Part shown: positions 17,539 to 26,243 of the stretch, piece by piece | Layout of the letters: each line of letters starts with the position of its first letter | Numbering within the stretch: position 1 is the first letter of the stretch | From: Rhodoluna sp. | GTDB lineage: Bacteria > Actinomycetota > Actinomycetes > Actinomycetales > Microbacteriaceae | DNA: 64,000 nucleotides | Direction of reading: 5' to 3' | Assembly: GCF_024639375.1 (NCBI RefSeq) | Contig: NZ_JAHEIM010000013.1 | Span: 1-64,000 of the forward strand | The notes under the pieces: model-generated | Database searches by the model: none | Told to the model about the DNA's origin: nothing | What the model saw: the letters and a program-made list of their open reading frames with translations, nothing else | Translations under genes and position numbers: made by a program

Positions 17539-18771
17539 ATGGTGAGTAAAACAACAAACTGGGTCGGCCAGAATCTTGAACTAACCATTGAGAAGGTTGC
17601 CCATGGCGGCATCTTCGTTGCGCGTCACGATGGCCGTGTGGTGTTTGTGTCCCACGTTTTGCCTGGCGAAGTTGTGAAGGCTGTGGTTTATGAAGACCGC
17701 GGCGGTTCATTCTGCCGCGCCGAACCAACCGAAATTTTGCAGGCTTCGCCTGATCGCGTGAAGCACTTTTGGAAGCAGGCTGGCCCTGGTGGTGCCGGTG
17801 GCGCCGAGTTTGGCCACATTTCACTAAAGCGTCAGCGGGAACTAAAAGCCGATGTACTCCAAGAAGCTTTGTCGCGCATGGCTGGCATCGACATGCGTGT
17901 GCCGGTTGAAGCGGCGCCTGGCGACGACGAAGCCAATGGTTTGGGCTACCGCACCCGCGTGCAACTGCACGTTGACGAGGCTGGCACCGTTGGCCCTTAC
18001 CGCGAGCGCAGCCACGAAGTGGTTAAGGTTCGCGACTTGCCACTTGCGGTTGAAGAAATTCGCGAACTCGAATTTCAGAACAAGAATTTTCAAGACGTAA
18101 AGAAGATCGAAGTAGCAGCTTCAAGTTCTGGTCAGGTGCAATGGCGCATCGACAAGAAACTCAAGGGCGACGAGCGTTTGATTGAACGCGCCGCCGGCCG
18201 CACATTCAGAATTTCTGGTGGCGGTTTCTGGCAAGTTCACAAGAAGGCCGCCGATGTATTGACCAGTGCGGTCATTGAAATGCTTAGCGCTGCTGGTTTT
18301 GCGAAGGATGCCGACAACCTTGACCTCTATGGCGGAGTTGGACTATTCACTGGCGCTCTGGCAGGCAAATTCGGCAAAGACATTCGCATGACCTCGGTTG
18401 AGTCGTTCAAACAGGCCACCGAAGATGCAACCTTGAACCTAGCCGACTTGCCAAAGGTGAAAGCAATTTGTTCTGCGGTCGAGCGCTTCTTGAACGAACG
18501 AGTCGGTGCCGTCAAAAAGTCCGGCGTCACTGATGACCAAGCGACAATTGTGATTGATCCGCCACGCTCGGGTGCCGGTGCAAAGGTGGTTGACCAATTG
18601 ATCACCCTGAACCCGAAGCACATCGTTTATGTTGCCTGTGACCCAGTAGCTCTTGCGCGTGATCTAAAGCCACTTTTGGCTGGCGGCTATGCGCTCAAAG
18701 ACATTCGTGCATTTGACTTGTTTCCGCACACCCACCACGTTGAGGCAGTAGCAAGCTTGGTGCGAAAGTAA
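17539..18771 (+). CDS. TRAM-domain class I RNA uridine-5 methyltransferase, TrmA/RlmD-like
   Basis: A 410-residue SAM-dependent RNA methyltransferase. The N-terminus is a TRAM beta-barrel (LTIEKVAHGGIFVARHDGRV, VLPGEVV). The catalytic domain has SAM motif LDLYGGVGLFTGALAG, VIDPPRSGAG, and the nucleophile region VYVACDPVALARDL with its cysteine. Four cysteines that bind a 4Fe-4S cluster in RlmD are missing; the matching stretch reads KQAGPGGAGGAEFGHIS with no Cys. The tRNA or rRNA target cannot be named. The first codon may be the ATG or the following GTG. The response regulator gene starts four bases after the stop, though a functional link is not obvious. Confidence 0.88.
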   Translation: MVSKTTNWVGQNLELTIEKVAHGGIFVARHDGRVVFVSHVLPGEVVKAVVYEDRGGSFCRAEPTEILQASPDRVKHFWKQAGPGGAGGAEFGHISLKRQRELKADVLQEALSRMAGIDMRVPVEAAPGDDEANGLGYRTRVQLHVDEAGTVGPYRERSHEVVKVRDLPLAVEEIRELEFQNKNFQDVKKIEVAASSSGQVQWRIDKKLKGDERLIERAAGRTFRISGGGFWQVHKKAADVLTSAVIEMLSAAGFAKDADNLDLYGGVGLFTGALAGKFGKDIRMTSVESFKQATEDATLNLADLPKVKAICSAVERFLNERVGAVKKSGVTDDQATIVIDPPRSGAGAKVVDQLITLNPKHIVYVACDPVALARDLKPLLAGGYALKDIRAFDLFPHTHHVEAVASLVRK

Positions 18772-18775
18772 GTTC

Positions 18776-19441
18776 ATGGCTTCATTGCTCACCGACAAAG
18801 AAATTAAGGTTGCGATCGTTGACGATCACGAAGCAATCAGAGTTGGCTTCAAGGGTGCGTGTCAAGAATATGGTTTGAAATTGGTTGCATCTGCGGCCAC
18901 GGTGCAAGAGCTTTTAGATTCAGACAAAATCGCTGATTGCGAAGTTGTGGTTCTCGATCTTTCACTTGCCGATGGCTCAATCGTCACCGATAACGTGCAA
19001 GCACTCCTCAAGACAGGCGCCGAAGTGGTGATCTTCAGCATCGGAGATAAGAAAAACATGGTGCGAGCAGCCTTGCGCGCTGGCGCAGCGGCACTGGTTC
19101 GCAAGTCGCAAAGCATGGAGGAGTTGGCTAGGACCATTCGCCTAATAGCCACCGGGCTCGTGGTGAACAACACCGAGACTTCCGCAGTAATTGATGCCGA
19201 TACCCAATTTAAAGACGAAGCCAACCTTTCACCTCGTGAGCGCGAGGTTCTTTCTCTTTATGCATCTGGTTTTGCTCTAAAGCAGGTTGCAACTGAGTTG
19301 GATATTTCAATCAGCACGGCAAAAGAACACATCGATCGTGTGCGCGCAAAGTATTCGGGCGTGGGCCGAACTGCATCAACCAAAACTGATCTGCTGATTC
19401 GTGCAATCGAAGACGGCATCATCGAAGAAAGTTCAATGTAA
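18776..19441 (+). CDS. NarL/LuxR-type response regulator
   Basis: A 221-residue regulator. The receiver domain (residues 10-130) has acidic pocket VDDHEA and phospho-acceptor Asp61 in VVLDLSL. The C-terminal LuxR helix-turn-helix has LSPREREVLSLYASG and a recognition helix around ISISTAKEHIDRVRAKY. Its stop codon overlaps the start of the sensor kinase (TAATG), so the two form an operon and very likely a signalling pair. The DNA target and signal are unknown. The length and the GKT-free KTDLLIRAIEDG tail resemble actinobacterial NarL paralogs. Confidence 0.93.
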   Translation: MASLLTDKEIKVAIVDDHEAIRVGFKGACQEYGLKLVASAATVQELLDSDKIADCEVVVLDLSLADGSIVTDNVQALLKTGAEVVIFSIGDKKNMVRAALRAGAAALVRKSQSMEELARTIRLIATGLVVNNTETSAVIDADTQFKDEANLSPREREVLSLYASGFALKQVATELDISISTAKEHIDRVRAKYSGVGRTASTKTDLLIRAIEDGIIEESSM

Positions 19442-20649
19442 TGCAGCCTTCGGTAAAGACCGAGTTGTTTATTGCCCAGCAAACTTCTTCATATGCGGTA
19501 AACCGTGTTGCTCGACTAACAGCCAGGGCATTCTCGATTGGTCTTTTACTTTCGGGTGCCGAAACTTTGCTAAATGCTTTTTCGCAGTTGCCGCATTTGA
19601 ATACCGTTCCTACTTTGATTGCTATGGCGCTTTTAGCGCTTAGCCAATTACTAATTTTTGCCACAGCATGGTTTGCGCCTGAATACAATTGGGCCCTAAC
19701 TTCGTATGCGTTGGTGGTTGCTGGCATTTTGTTGTTTTGGCACGTGCAGGTGCCAGCTGACCAGCCTTTGCCAGAAGGATTTCAGCCTTGGGTCTGGTGG
19801 GCTTTGGGGGCGGCGAGCCTATCCGCGGCGCTTTCAATGCCATTGATTTATGGGGCATCGTATTTGGTGTTGCAACCGATTGCCTGGTTTCTGATTCACA
19901 TTGCAGATTTTGGCGGTGCCGCAAGTTTTCAGCGCGCTACGCAGGATGCCGTTTATACATTTTTGTGGAGCGCTTGCTTCTCGATGCTTCTTTTGTTTCT
20001 TAGGTATGAGGCGCGCAAGGTTGACCTCGCAAACGAGCAGATGGTTGCGGCCAAAACCCGCGCGGCACAGATTGATGCCATCGAACAAGAGCGTGCCCGA
20101 GTAGATGCACTAATTCACGACAAAGTTTTGACCACTTTGTTAGTTGCGGCCAATGCGGAAACCAAACAAAAATTTGAACACGCCCGCAGTCTGGCGAGGC
20201 AAGCACTGTCAGCGCTCAAAGAAGCAAAATCTGAAACCGATGAGTCAGATGAAGCAATCACCAGTTATTCGCTTTTTGGAGTGCTTTTCGATCGCTACCG
20301 CCGAGATGATTCTGAATTTGCGTTTAGCGAAACCGGTGCCAGCGACTTGAATGTTCCCAAAGCTGTTGTTGCTGCCCTTGCTGAAGCCACCCTTCAGGCC
20401 GCAGAGAATTCCTTGGTGCATGCAGGGCCAAATGTGCAACGTTCTATTTCGGTTCGCGGCACTGCGAAGAAAATTAAAATTGTGATCAAAGACGACGGTC
20501 GCGGTTTTCGTGTCTCGCGAATCCCAAAAAATCGCCTTGGCGTGAGAATGTCAATTATCAAACGCATGGAGTCGGCGGGCGGTCGCGCCGTTATTGACTC
20601 GGCACCAGGCCGAGGCACATCAGTGATCTTGGAGTGGACCGCTAAATGA
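19441..20649 (+). CDS. Membrane sensor histidine kinase, NarX/DesK-like
   Basis: A 402-residue protein with about five to six membrane helices in residues 25-195, almost no extracytoplasmic domain, and then a dimerisation helix with candidate phospho-accepting His226 in DALIHDKVLTTLLVA. The ATPase domain has an N-box-like EATLQAAENSLVHAG and G-box KDDGRGFRVSRIPKNRLGVRMSI. It overlaps both the regulator upstream and the kinase-like protein downstream (ATGA). Lack of a sensor domain suggests membrane state or a small lipophilic signal. That is inference. Confidence 0.9.
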   Translation: MQPSVKTELFIAQQTSSYAVNRVARLTARAFSIGLLLSGAETLLNAFSQLPHLNTVPTLIAMALLALSQLLIFATAWFAPEYNWALTSYALVVAGILLFWHVQVPADQPLPEGFQPWVWWALGAASLSAALSMPLIYGASYLVLQPIAWFLIHIADFGGAASFQRATQDAVYTFLWSACFSMLLLFLRYEARKVDLANEQMVAAKTRAAQIDAIEQERARVDALIHDKVLTTLLVAANAETKQKFEHARSLARQALSALKEAKSETDESDEAITSYSLFGVLFDRYRRDDSEFAFSETGASDLNVPKAVVAALAEATLQAAENSLVHAGPNVQRSISVRGTAKKIKIVIKDDGRGFRVSRIPKNRLGVRMSIIKRMESAGGRAVIDSAPGRGTSVILEWTAK

Positions 20650-21614
20650 GAACCCTCCCGCGAATTTACATCACAGTCTCAGCTGGCTTGTTTGGCCTGT
20701 ACCCGGTTTATCTGGCTATTAGCAACCTGCACCAGATCGAAGACTTAAGCTGGACGTCCCTCACGGTAGTGCTTTATGTTTCTGTAATTTTGCCAAGCGT
20801 CAGCGCCTTTAGAACACTAAAGATGCCGGCGGCTCTTGCGCTATTCAATTTATTCGTGGCACTAGTGATTCCGCTGGTGATGTTCCCAACTATTCCAACT
20901 TCTTTGGCAGGCGGATATTCAACCTGGTTTGTGGGTGCACTTAGCTGCTTGATAGCGGCAACTGCTTTTAGATTGCACGGCATCATCGCCACCCTTATGG
21001 CGATTACTTTGTTGGTTCAAATCATCATGTGGGGTGGCGTTGGAGTTCTGGCAAATACCGGCGCGATTGGAACAGTCATTTATTTGGCAGCAGGATTGTT
21101 GATGGCTGCGGGTTTGCGCAGCACCGGGCGCGACTCTGAACAGCACAACAACGAAACTGTGCGCATTGCTGCCGAAACAGCTTTCAAGACTGCGACCCGC
21201 ACCGAGCGTCAACGACGAGTCGATAAGGCACTTCGCAAAGCCCAGCCGCTGCTGATGCAAATTTCAAAATCAACTAAACCTTTGTCGGCTGTAGATCGCA
21301 TCGAGGCCCGAAAACTCGAGGCATCGCTGCGAGACGACATTCGCGGCCAAGACCTAATCAGCCCAGCCGTGCGCAAAGCAGTAGATGCTGCTCGCAGCCG
21401 TGGAATCGATGTCACGCTATTGGATGAGGGCGGTTTGCAAGACTTGCCCGATGACGACCGCAAGCGCATTTTGCGCCAAGTGGCATCCGCGGTAAACAAA
21501 GTTGAAACCGGTCGAATCACTGTGCGTGCACCTCAGGGCGAAGCCTGGAATGTAACTGTTATGGCCACTCGCTCTGGCGTGGCAAAGCCAGATATCTGGC
21601 TGAAACTTAAATGA
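20646..21614 (+). CDS. Membrane protein with degenerate histidine-kinase-like cytoplasmic part
   Basis: The 322-residue product has about five to six membrane segments in residues 8-160, laid out like the kinase before it. A charged coiled region follows, and then the segment SLRDDIRGQDLISPAVRKAV plus DAARSRGIDVTLLDEGGLQD. That pattern occurs in actinobacterial kinase-like proteins as I remember them. I see neither a phospho-accepting HD pair nor N and G boxes, so catalysis is unlikely. It is translationally coupled to the kinase by ATGA and may be a co-sensor or scaffold for it. Its function is not established; the description rests on topology and context. Confidence 0.8.
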   Translation: MRTLPRIYITVSAGLFGLYPVYLAISNLHQIEDLSWTSLTVVLYVSVILPSVSAFRTLKMPAALALFNLFVALVIPLVMFPTIPTSLAGGYSTWFVGALSCLIAATAFRLHGIIATLMAITLLVQIIMWGGVGVLANTGAIGTVIYLAAGLLMAAGLRSTGRDSEQHNNETVRIAAETAFKTATRTERQRRVDKALRKAQPLLMQISKSTKPLSAVDRIEARKLEASLRDDIRGQDLISPAVRKAVDAARSRGIDVTLLDEGGLQDLPDDDRKRILRQVASAVNKVETGRITVRAPQGEAWNVTVMATRSGVAKPDIWLKLK

Positions 21615-21615
21615 A

Positions 21616-21641
21616 GAAGAGCGGCCCGAAAGCCGCTCTTC
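21616..21641 (+). terminator. Hairpin after the two-component cluster
   Basis: GAAGAGCGGC and GCCGCTCTTC form a perfect 10-bp stem around CCGAAA, two bases after the stop codon. There is no clear U tract, so it may rely on convergent arrangement or serve as mRNA end protection. Confidence 0.65.
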
Positions 21642-21652
21642 ATAGTCCCCAT

Positions 21653-21668
21653 TCAGGCTTTCGCCTGA
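21653..21668. terminator. Small second hairpin in the convergent gap
   Basis: TCAGGC-TTTC-GCCTGA makes a 6-bp perfect stem with a tetraloop. It stands between the kinase-like gene and the carboxylase epsilon gene and could help end transcription from either side. The roughly 200-base gap also has an imperfect 9-bp inverted repeat (TGTTGCGGC/GCCACAACA) but no gene that I can see. Confidence 0.4.
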
Positions 21669-21822
21669 CCCCAAAATGTTGCGGCATTTCCCCTGATGAA
21701 GCCACAACACTTAGCACTTCAAGTATCGTTTGGGATTGGGAACATAAGGTGCGAAATCGGGTCCCCTCTTTGGGGGACAAAAGGTAACGATTTTGTTCAT
21801 GCTTGTGCGAGAGGCTTTGGCC

Positions 21823-22086
21823 TTAGTTGAGTCCGTTGCGGTAGGCACCGCGCCACTGGCCAGCGCCAGGCACAATTCCATGTCGCAGTTGGGCTGAGTT
21901 GCGAGACCAGGTGGACTTGAGTGGCCGCTCGTAGCCATCCGAGGCCGCTTCTTCTTCGGCCCGGGCAGCTTCGAGAACGGCGATGATGGTGGCCAGTTCT
22001 TCAGGCGTAGGCTCGCCACGAACCACCTGCAATAGCTCTTGCAGTTCTTTGTCTTCGCCCTTGGGCGCCAAGTGTTTAGCGCTCAT
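21823..22086 (-). CDS. accE: Acyl-CoA carboxylase epsilon subunit
   Basis: An 87-residue protein translated from a start overlapping the accD stop (TAATG). The central motif VVRGEPTPEELATIIAVLEA is the hallmark of the short actinobacterial carboxylase epsilon subunit (AccE/PccE), and the C-terminal STWSRNSAQLRH also fits. These subunits bridge alpha and beta components and stimulate activity. The overlapping minus-strand ORF in another frame is a shadow. Confidence 0.92.
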   Translation of the reverse strand: MSAKHLAPKGEDKELQELLQVVRGEPTPEELATIIAVLEAARAEEEAASDGYERPLKSTWSRNSAQLRHGIVPGAGQWRGAYRNGLN

Positions 22087-23705
22087 TAAAGTGGAATGTT
22101 TCCGTGCTTTTTTGGTGGCAAATTAGAGCGCTTGGTGCGCAGGGCACGCATTGCCTTAATCACCTGGATTCGAGTAGCGCTTGGCTCGATGATTCCATCA
22201 AGTTCGCCACGCTCGGCAGCTAAGAATGGTGAAGCAACGTTGTAGGTGTATTCGGCGGCAAGCTTTGCTCGAACTGCGGCAACATCCATTCCTGCTTCTT
22301 CGGCTTTTTTAATTTGGTCGCGGAACAAAATGTTGACCGCACCCTGGCCACCCATCACGGCGATCTCTGCGGTTGGCCAAGCAAGGTTGATGTCTGCGCC
22401 CAACTGCTTTGAGCCCATAACGATGTATGCGCCTCCATAGGCTTTGCGAGTGATGACTGTTACAAGTGGCACGGTTGCTTCTGCATATGCGTAAAGCAAC
22501 TTTGCACCGCGGCGGATAACTCCGGCCCACTCTTGATCGGTGCCGGGTAGGTAGCCTGGCACGTCTACCAAAGTGAGAATTGGAATCGAGAACGCATCAC
22601 AGAATCGAACAAAGCGAGCTGCTTTTTCACCAGCCTCGATATTCAAGGTGCCTGCCATCTGTTGTGGTTGGTTTGCAACGATGCCAACGCTGCGTCCATC
22701 AATGCGAGCAAATCCAATCAAAATGTTTGGCGCAAACAAAGGCTGCACTTCAAGGAATTCTGCTCCATCAACAATGCCCTCGATAACGGTGTGCATGTCA
22801 TAAGGCTGGTTTGGTGAGTCAGGAATGATGGTGTCGAGTTTTAGGTCGGCATCGGTGATTTCAAGTTCACCCTCAGGCGCGTAGACCACGGTTTCTGACA
22901 AGTTGTTTTCTGGAAGGTAGCTCAACAGAGAGCGCGCGTAGTCGATTGCGTCAACTTCATCGTCGGCTAGGTAGTGCGCTACACCCGAACGCTCGTTGTG
23001 AGTGCGAGCACCACCGAGCTCTTCCATTCCCACGTCTTCGCCGGTCACGGTTTTGATTACGTCTGGGCCGGTGACAAACATGTTTGAGGTCTTATCAACC
23101 ATGATTACAAAGTCAGTCAGCGCCGGTGAGTAAACCGCGCCACCGGCAGCAGGGCCCATGATGATCGAGATCTGCGGAATCACACCAGAAGCCATGGTGT
23201 TGCGCTTAAAGATTTCTCCGTACTTTCCAAGAGCAATAACGCCCTCTTGAATACGCGCGCCTCCAGAGTCAAGAATTCCGATGATTGGCACACCGGTAGC
23301 AATAGCTAGGTCCATCACCTTGATGATTTTGTTTCCGGCAGCTTCACCAAGTGAGCCACCAAAAATTGTGAAGTCCTGTGAGAACAAGGCAACTTGACGA
23401 CCGTGGATGGTGCCTACACCGGTGACTACTGCGTCACCGTAAGGACGCTTGGCATCCATGCCGAATGCGGTTGAACGGTGGCGAACGTATTCGTCTAGCT
23501 CGACGAATGAACCTGGGTCTAGCAGCATCTCGATGCGCTCACGAGCCGTGTTCTTGCCTTTTGCGTGTTGCTTGGCAATTGCATTTTCACCGGCAGCAGT
23601 GACCGCCTCGTGATAACGCTCGCGCAAATCAGCCAGTTTGCCCTTGGTGGTGGCAATGTCTGGGTTTAGGCGAATGGCTGACGTAAAGGTGTTCTCAAAG
23701 GTCAT
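22086..23705 (-). CDS. accD: Acyl-CoA carboxylase beta (carboxyltransferase) subunit
   Basis: A 539-residue carboxyltransferase, the size of AccD5/PccB. Signatures include [59 protein letters not shown] and [16 protein letters not shown] with the GG oxyanion pairs. It transfers carboxyl from biotin to acetyl- or propionyl-CoA; substrate choice cannot be read reliably. I choose ATG over an upstream GTG because a TAGAGT hexamer lies seven bases before it, fitting a leaderless mRNA. It heads the accD-accE operon and is divergent from birA, whose product attaches biotin to the alpha subunit. Confidence 0.96.
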   Translation of the reverse strand: MTFENTFTSAIRLNPDIATTKGKLADLRERYHEAVTAAGENAIAKQHAKGKNTARERIEMLLDPGSFVELDEYVRHRSTAFGMDAKRPYGDAVVTGVGTIHGRQVALFSQDFTIFGGSLGEAAGNKIIKVMDLAIATGVPIIGILDSGGARIQEGVIALGKYGEIFKRNTMASGVIPQISIIMGPAAGGAVYSPALTDFVIMVDKTSNMFVTGPDVIKTVTGEDVGMEELGGARTHNERSGVAHYLADDEVDAIDYARSLLSYLPENNLSETVVYAPEGELEITDADLKLDTIIPDSPNQPYDMHTVIEGIVDGAEFLEVQPLFAPNILIGFARIDGRSVGIVANQPQQMAGTLNIEAGEKAARFVRFCDAFSIPILTLVDVPGYLPGTDQEWAGVIRRGAKLLYAYAEATVPLVTVITRKAYGGAYIVMGSKQLGADINLAWPTAEIAVMGGQGAVNILFRDQIKKAEEAGMDVAAVRAKLAAEYTYNVASPFLAAERGELDGIIEPSATRIQVIKAMRALRTKRSNLPPKKHGNIPL

Positions 23706-23712
23706 GAAAATC

Positions 23713-23718
23713 ACTCTA
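23713..23718 (-). promoter_or_regulatory. -10-like hexamer for a leaderless accD transcript
   Basis: TAGAGT ends seven bases before the accD ATG, with no ribosome site between. Confidence 0.42.
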
Positions 23719-23794
23719 CCTAGTGGTTTGCCTCATTTTGTTGAAGGGTTCCTACTGCGAATTGCTTATTTGACTGGTGAAAACCTACAGGCGC

Positions 23795-23800
23795 TACCCT
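23795..23800 (+). promoter_or_regulatory. -10-like hexamer for a leaderless birA transcript
   Basis: TACCCT ends six bases before the birA ATG. A TTGACT -35-like element lies 19 bases upstream of it. Confidence 0.45.
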
Positions 23801-23806
23801 GTAGAC

Positions 23807-24580
23807 ATGGAGTTTCCAAATGCCAGCAAATTAGCCAAGCACTTTCAATTCGTTGAAGAAACTGGTTCGACCAATACCGATTTAGTGGATCAAGCCGCCA
23901 ACCTGCCTGATTTCTCGGTTCTCGTTGCCGGATTCCAGTCTGGTGGCAGAGGTCGTTCTGGACGTCAGTGGGAGGCGCCTGCGGGAAGCTCACTTTTTGT
24001 GTCGGTACTGCTAAAGCCGAAGGATTTATCCCCGGCAAAAATGTCTTGGCTACCATTGCTTGCCGGATTGGCAATTAGCAAAGCGCTAAATGAACTTCAA
24101 CTTGAGAAGCGTGCTTCGCTTAAGTGGCCAAACGATGTGCTGATTGAACAAAATAAAATTTCTGGAGTGCTCAGTGAGTTGGTATCTGATTTGAGTGGCG
24201 TGGTGATTGGCGCTGGAATCAACATCAAGCAAAAACAAGCCGAACTGCCAATCGAAAATGCCACCTCGCTGAAAATTGAGTTGGGCCGCGCACCTCGTCA
24301 CGACAAGGTACTTGCTCTATACCTAAAGCACCTGCGTGATTTGTATGACTCATTCGTGATTCACCGCGGCGATGCTGTTTTGAGTGGGTTGCGCTATCAA
24401 GTGATGAATAATTGCCAGACTCTAGGTTTGCGCGTGAAGGCAATCCTGCCTGGCAACAAAGAGGTTATTGGCGAAGCAGTTGGCATTGATGACAGTGGCC
24501 GGTTGATTCTTTTGCCAGACGGTGCAAAATCTGTGATGGCCGTGGCTGCCGGCGATATTGTGCACCTGCGCCACAATTAA
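23807..24580 (+). CDS. birA: Biotin-[acetyl-CoA carboxylase] ligase
   Basis: A 257-residue single-function biotin protein ligase lacking the N-terminal repressor helix-turn-helix of E. coli BirA. Key motifs are ETGSTNTDLVDQA, the biotinyl-AMP loop SGGRGRSGRQWEAP, SLFVSVLLKP, LKWPNDVLI and GVVIGAGINI, then the small C-terminal SH3-like domain (EAVGIDDSGRLIL). It adds biotin to the lysine of the alpha subunit encoded 7 kb away. The track start is ten codons too early; ATG at the chosen position follows a TACCCT hexamer by six bases. Confidence 0.94.
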   Translation: MEFPNASKLAKHFQFVEETGSTNTDLVDQAANLPDFSVLVAGFQSGGRGRSGRQWEAPAGSSLFVSVLLKPKDLSPAKMSWLPLLAGLAISKALNELQLEKRASLKWPNDVLIEQNKISGVLSELVSDLSGVVIGAGINIKQKQAELPIENATSLKIELGRAPRHDKVLALYLKHLRDLYDSFVIHRGDAVLSGLRYQVMNNCQTLGLRVKAILPGNKEVIGEAVGIDDSGRLILLPDGAKSVMAVAAGDIVHLRHN

Positions 24581-24584
24581 GCAG

Positions 24585-25013
24585 ATGAGTTTCCTAGCCG
24601 ACACCCGAATTGCAAAACTGCGACCACGCTTGTCGCAAATGTTTTGGCCCAACGTGGCACTTTTCTTTGCAGTTTTTGTGGTTTCATTTTTTGCCGGTCG
24701 ATTCACCGAGCAATGGCAAAACCTTGTGGTGTGGATTTCTTGTGGCACCTTTGCTTTCTTGTTTTGGTTTTTGCCGCTGATTAGATATGCAACTACATAT
24801 CTTGAAATCACCACCACGCGAGTGGTTAGTCGCTCAGGGCTTTTTGGCCAACACCGCCAAGAAATCAAAATCGCCGACATCTCTCGAGTTGAATTAGCTA
24901 AAAGGCGCGCTTTCACAATTGAGGTAAACGGGCAGGAACCCCTTGTAATCACAGGGATTCCGAACCACAAAACCGTAGCTTTAGAAATTGACCGCCTAGC
25001 TGCGTCAATATAG
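24585..25013 (+). CDS. PH-domain (bPH2) membrane protein
   Basis: A 142-residue protein with a short charged N-terminus containing LRPRLSQMFWP, two membrane helices (about residues 23-43 and 49-68), then a beta-rich region YLEITTTRVVSRSGLFGQHRQEIKIADISRVELAKR. That is the bacterial PH domain found in actinobacterial relatives next to birA and purK. The function of the family is unknown; membrane-associated scaffolding is often suggested. It begins four bases after the birA stop and is followed by purK. Confidence 0.85.
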   Translation: MSFLADTRIAKLRPRLSQMFWPNVALFFAVFVVSFFAGRFTEQWQNLVVWISCGTFAFLFWFLPLIRYATTYLEITTTRVVSRSGLFGQHRQEIKIADISRVELAKRRAFTIEVNGQEPLVITGIPNHKTVALEIDRLAASI

Positions 25014-25041
25014 AACTTCTTGATTTGATTTGGAGCCGCAG

Positions 25042-26193
25042 ATGAGCCAGCAGAACCCAGCCACTTTAAAGGTGGGCGCAATTGGTGGCGGCCAGTTGGC
25101 AAGAATGATGACTGTGCCGGCAATCAACCTGGCAATCGACTTCAAAGTGCTTGCCGAAGCTGAAGGCTCTTCGGCTGCATTAGCCGCAACTCAAGTTGGC
25201 GACTACAACCAACTCGATGTAGTTCGCGAATTCGCGGGCACAGTCGACGTTATTACTTTTGATCACGAGCACGTGCCGATGGCGGTGCTCGAACCTCTCG
25301 AGGCTGCCGGTGTAAATGTGCAGCCACCAAGCAATGCTCTGGCGTTTGCTCAAAACAAATTGCACATGCGTCAAAAACTCGGTGCACTCGGTTTGCCGAT
25401 GCCTGACTGGGCCCAAATTGAAGATGCCCATACTTTGGATGCGTTTATCAACGCGCACGGCGGAGTTGCAATTTTGAAAACTCCAATCGGTGGATACGAC
25501 GGCAAAGGTGTGCGCGTAGTCAAGTCATCCGAGGATGCCGCTGATTGGCTGAATAATTTGGCGGCCTATGGCGGTAGCTTGTTGGCCGAAGAAAAAGTTG
25601 ACTTTGTTCGAGAGTTAGCCCAGTTGAGTGCTCGTCGCCCGAGTGGCGAGTTTGCTGCCTGGCCATTGGTGCAGACGATTCAAGAAAACGGCGTTTGTTC
25701 AGTTGTGCTTGCGCCGGCACCAAATGCTAGCGAATCGGTGCTCGAGCAAACTGCGCAAATTGCAAAGTCGGTTGCCGAAGGTTTGGGTGTGACCGGCGTG
25801 CTTGCCGTTGAGCTATTTGAGGCACGAGACGGTCGAATTTTGATTAATGAACTGGCGATGCGCCCGCACAACTCGGGCCACTTCACCATTGAGGGTTCGG
25901 TCACCAGCCAATTTGAGCAGCACCTTCGTGCAGTCTTGGATTTGCCGTTGGGTTCAACCGAAATGCGAGCTACTCACGCCGTGATGGTGAACCTCTTAGG
26001 TGTTGACGATAAAAACAACTTCGTGCAGGCTTACCCGGCGGCTTTGGTGGCGCACCCAACCGTGAAGATTCACACCTATGGCAAGGGTGCCCGCGCGGGC
26101 CGCAAGATGGGCCACATCACCGTGGTTGGTGACTCTGCCGAGGCAATTTTGGCTGAAGCCAAGGGCGCTGCAGCCGTTTTGCTACGGGGATAA
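25042..26193 (+). CDS. purK: N5-carboxyaminoimidazole ribonucleotide synthetase
   Basis: A 383-residue ATP-grasp enzyme making N5-CAIR from AIR, bicarbonate and ATP in purine synthesis. The N-terminal GAIGGGQLARMM binds nucleotide. FDHEHVP, ILKTPIGGYDGKGVRVV and the metal-binding EVFEA/NELAMRPHNSGH region (here ELFEARDGRILINELAMRPHNSGHFT) are diagnostic. I choose ATG five codons into the track ORF since GGAG lies seven bases upstream. PurE is encoded 50 bases later and performs the next step. Confidence 0.96.
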   Translation: MSQQNPATLKVGAIGGGQLARMMTVPAINLAIDFKVLAEAEGSSAALAATQVGDYNQLDVVREFAGTVDVITFDHEHVPMAVLEPLEAAGVNVQPPSNALAFAQNKLHMRQKLGALGLPMPDWAQIEDAHTLDAFINAHGGVAILKTPIGGYDGKGVRVVKSSEDAADWLNNLAAYGGSLLAEEKVDFVRELAQLSARRPSGEFAAWPLVQTIQENGVCSVVLAPAPNASESVLEQTAQIAKSVAEGLGVTGVLAVELFEARDGRILINELAMRPHNSGHFTIEGSVTSQFEQHLRAVLDLPLGSTEMRATHAVMVNLLGVDDKNNFVQAYPAALVAHPTVKIHTYGKGARAGRKMGHITVVGDSAEAILAEAKGAAAVLLRG

Positions 26194-26243
26194 TTCACCC
26201 GCTTAGGTAAAATTTTGGGGTTACCACTTAACAAAGGAGCCCT

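Noticed and set aside
16838-17824. 328-residue version of the Maf ORF
   Set aside because: Its first 116 codons are antisense to the RNA methyltransferase gene and are Arg/Gln/Ser-rich; Maf must begin at LVLASTSPARL.
20646-21614. Third gene of the NarL cluster as a pseudogene
   Set aside because: The ORF is full-length, coupled to the kinase by ATGA and keeps a coherent membrane layout, so it looks maintained.
21711-22019. 102-residue minus-strand ORF overlapping the epsilon subunit
   Set aside because: It is a frame shadow: the overlapping 87-residue frame has the carboxylase epsilon motif and is coupled to accD.
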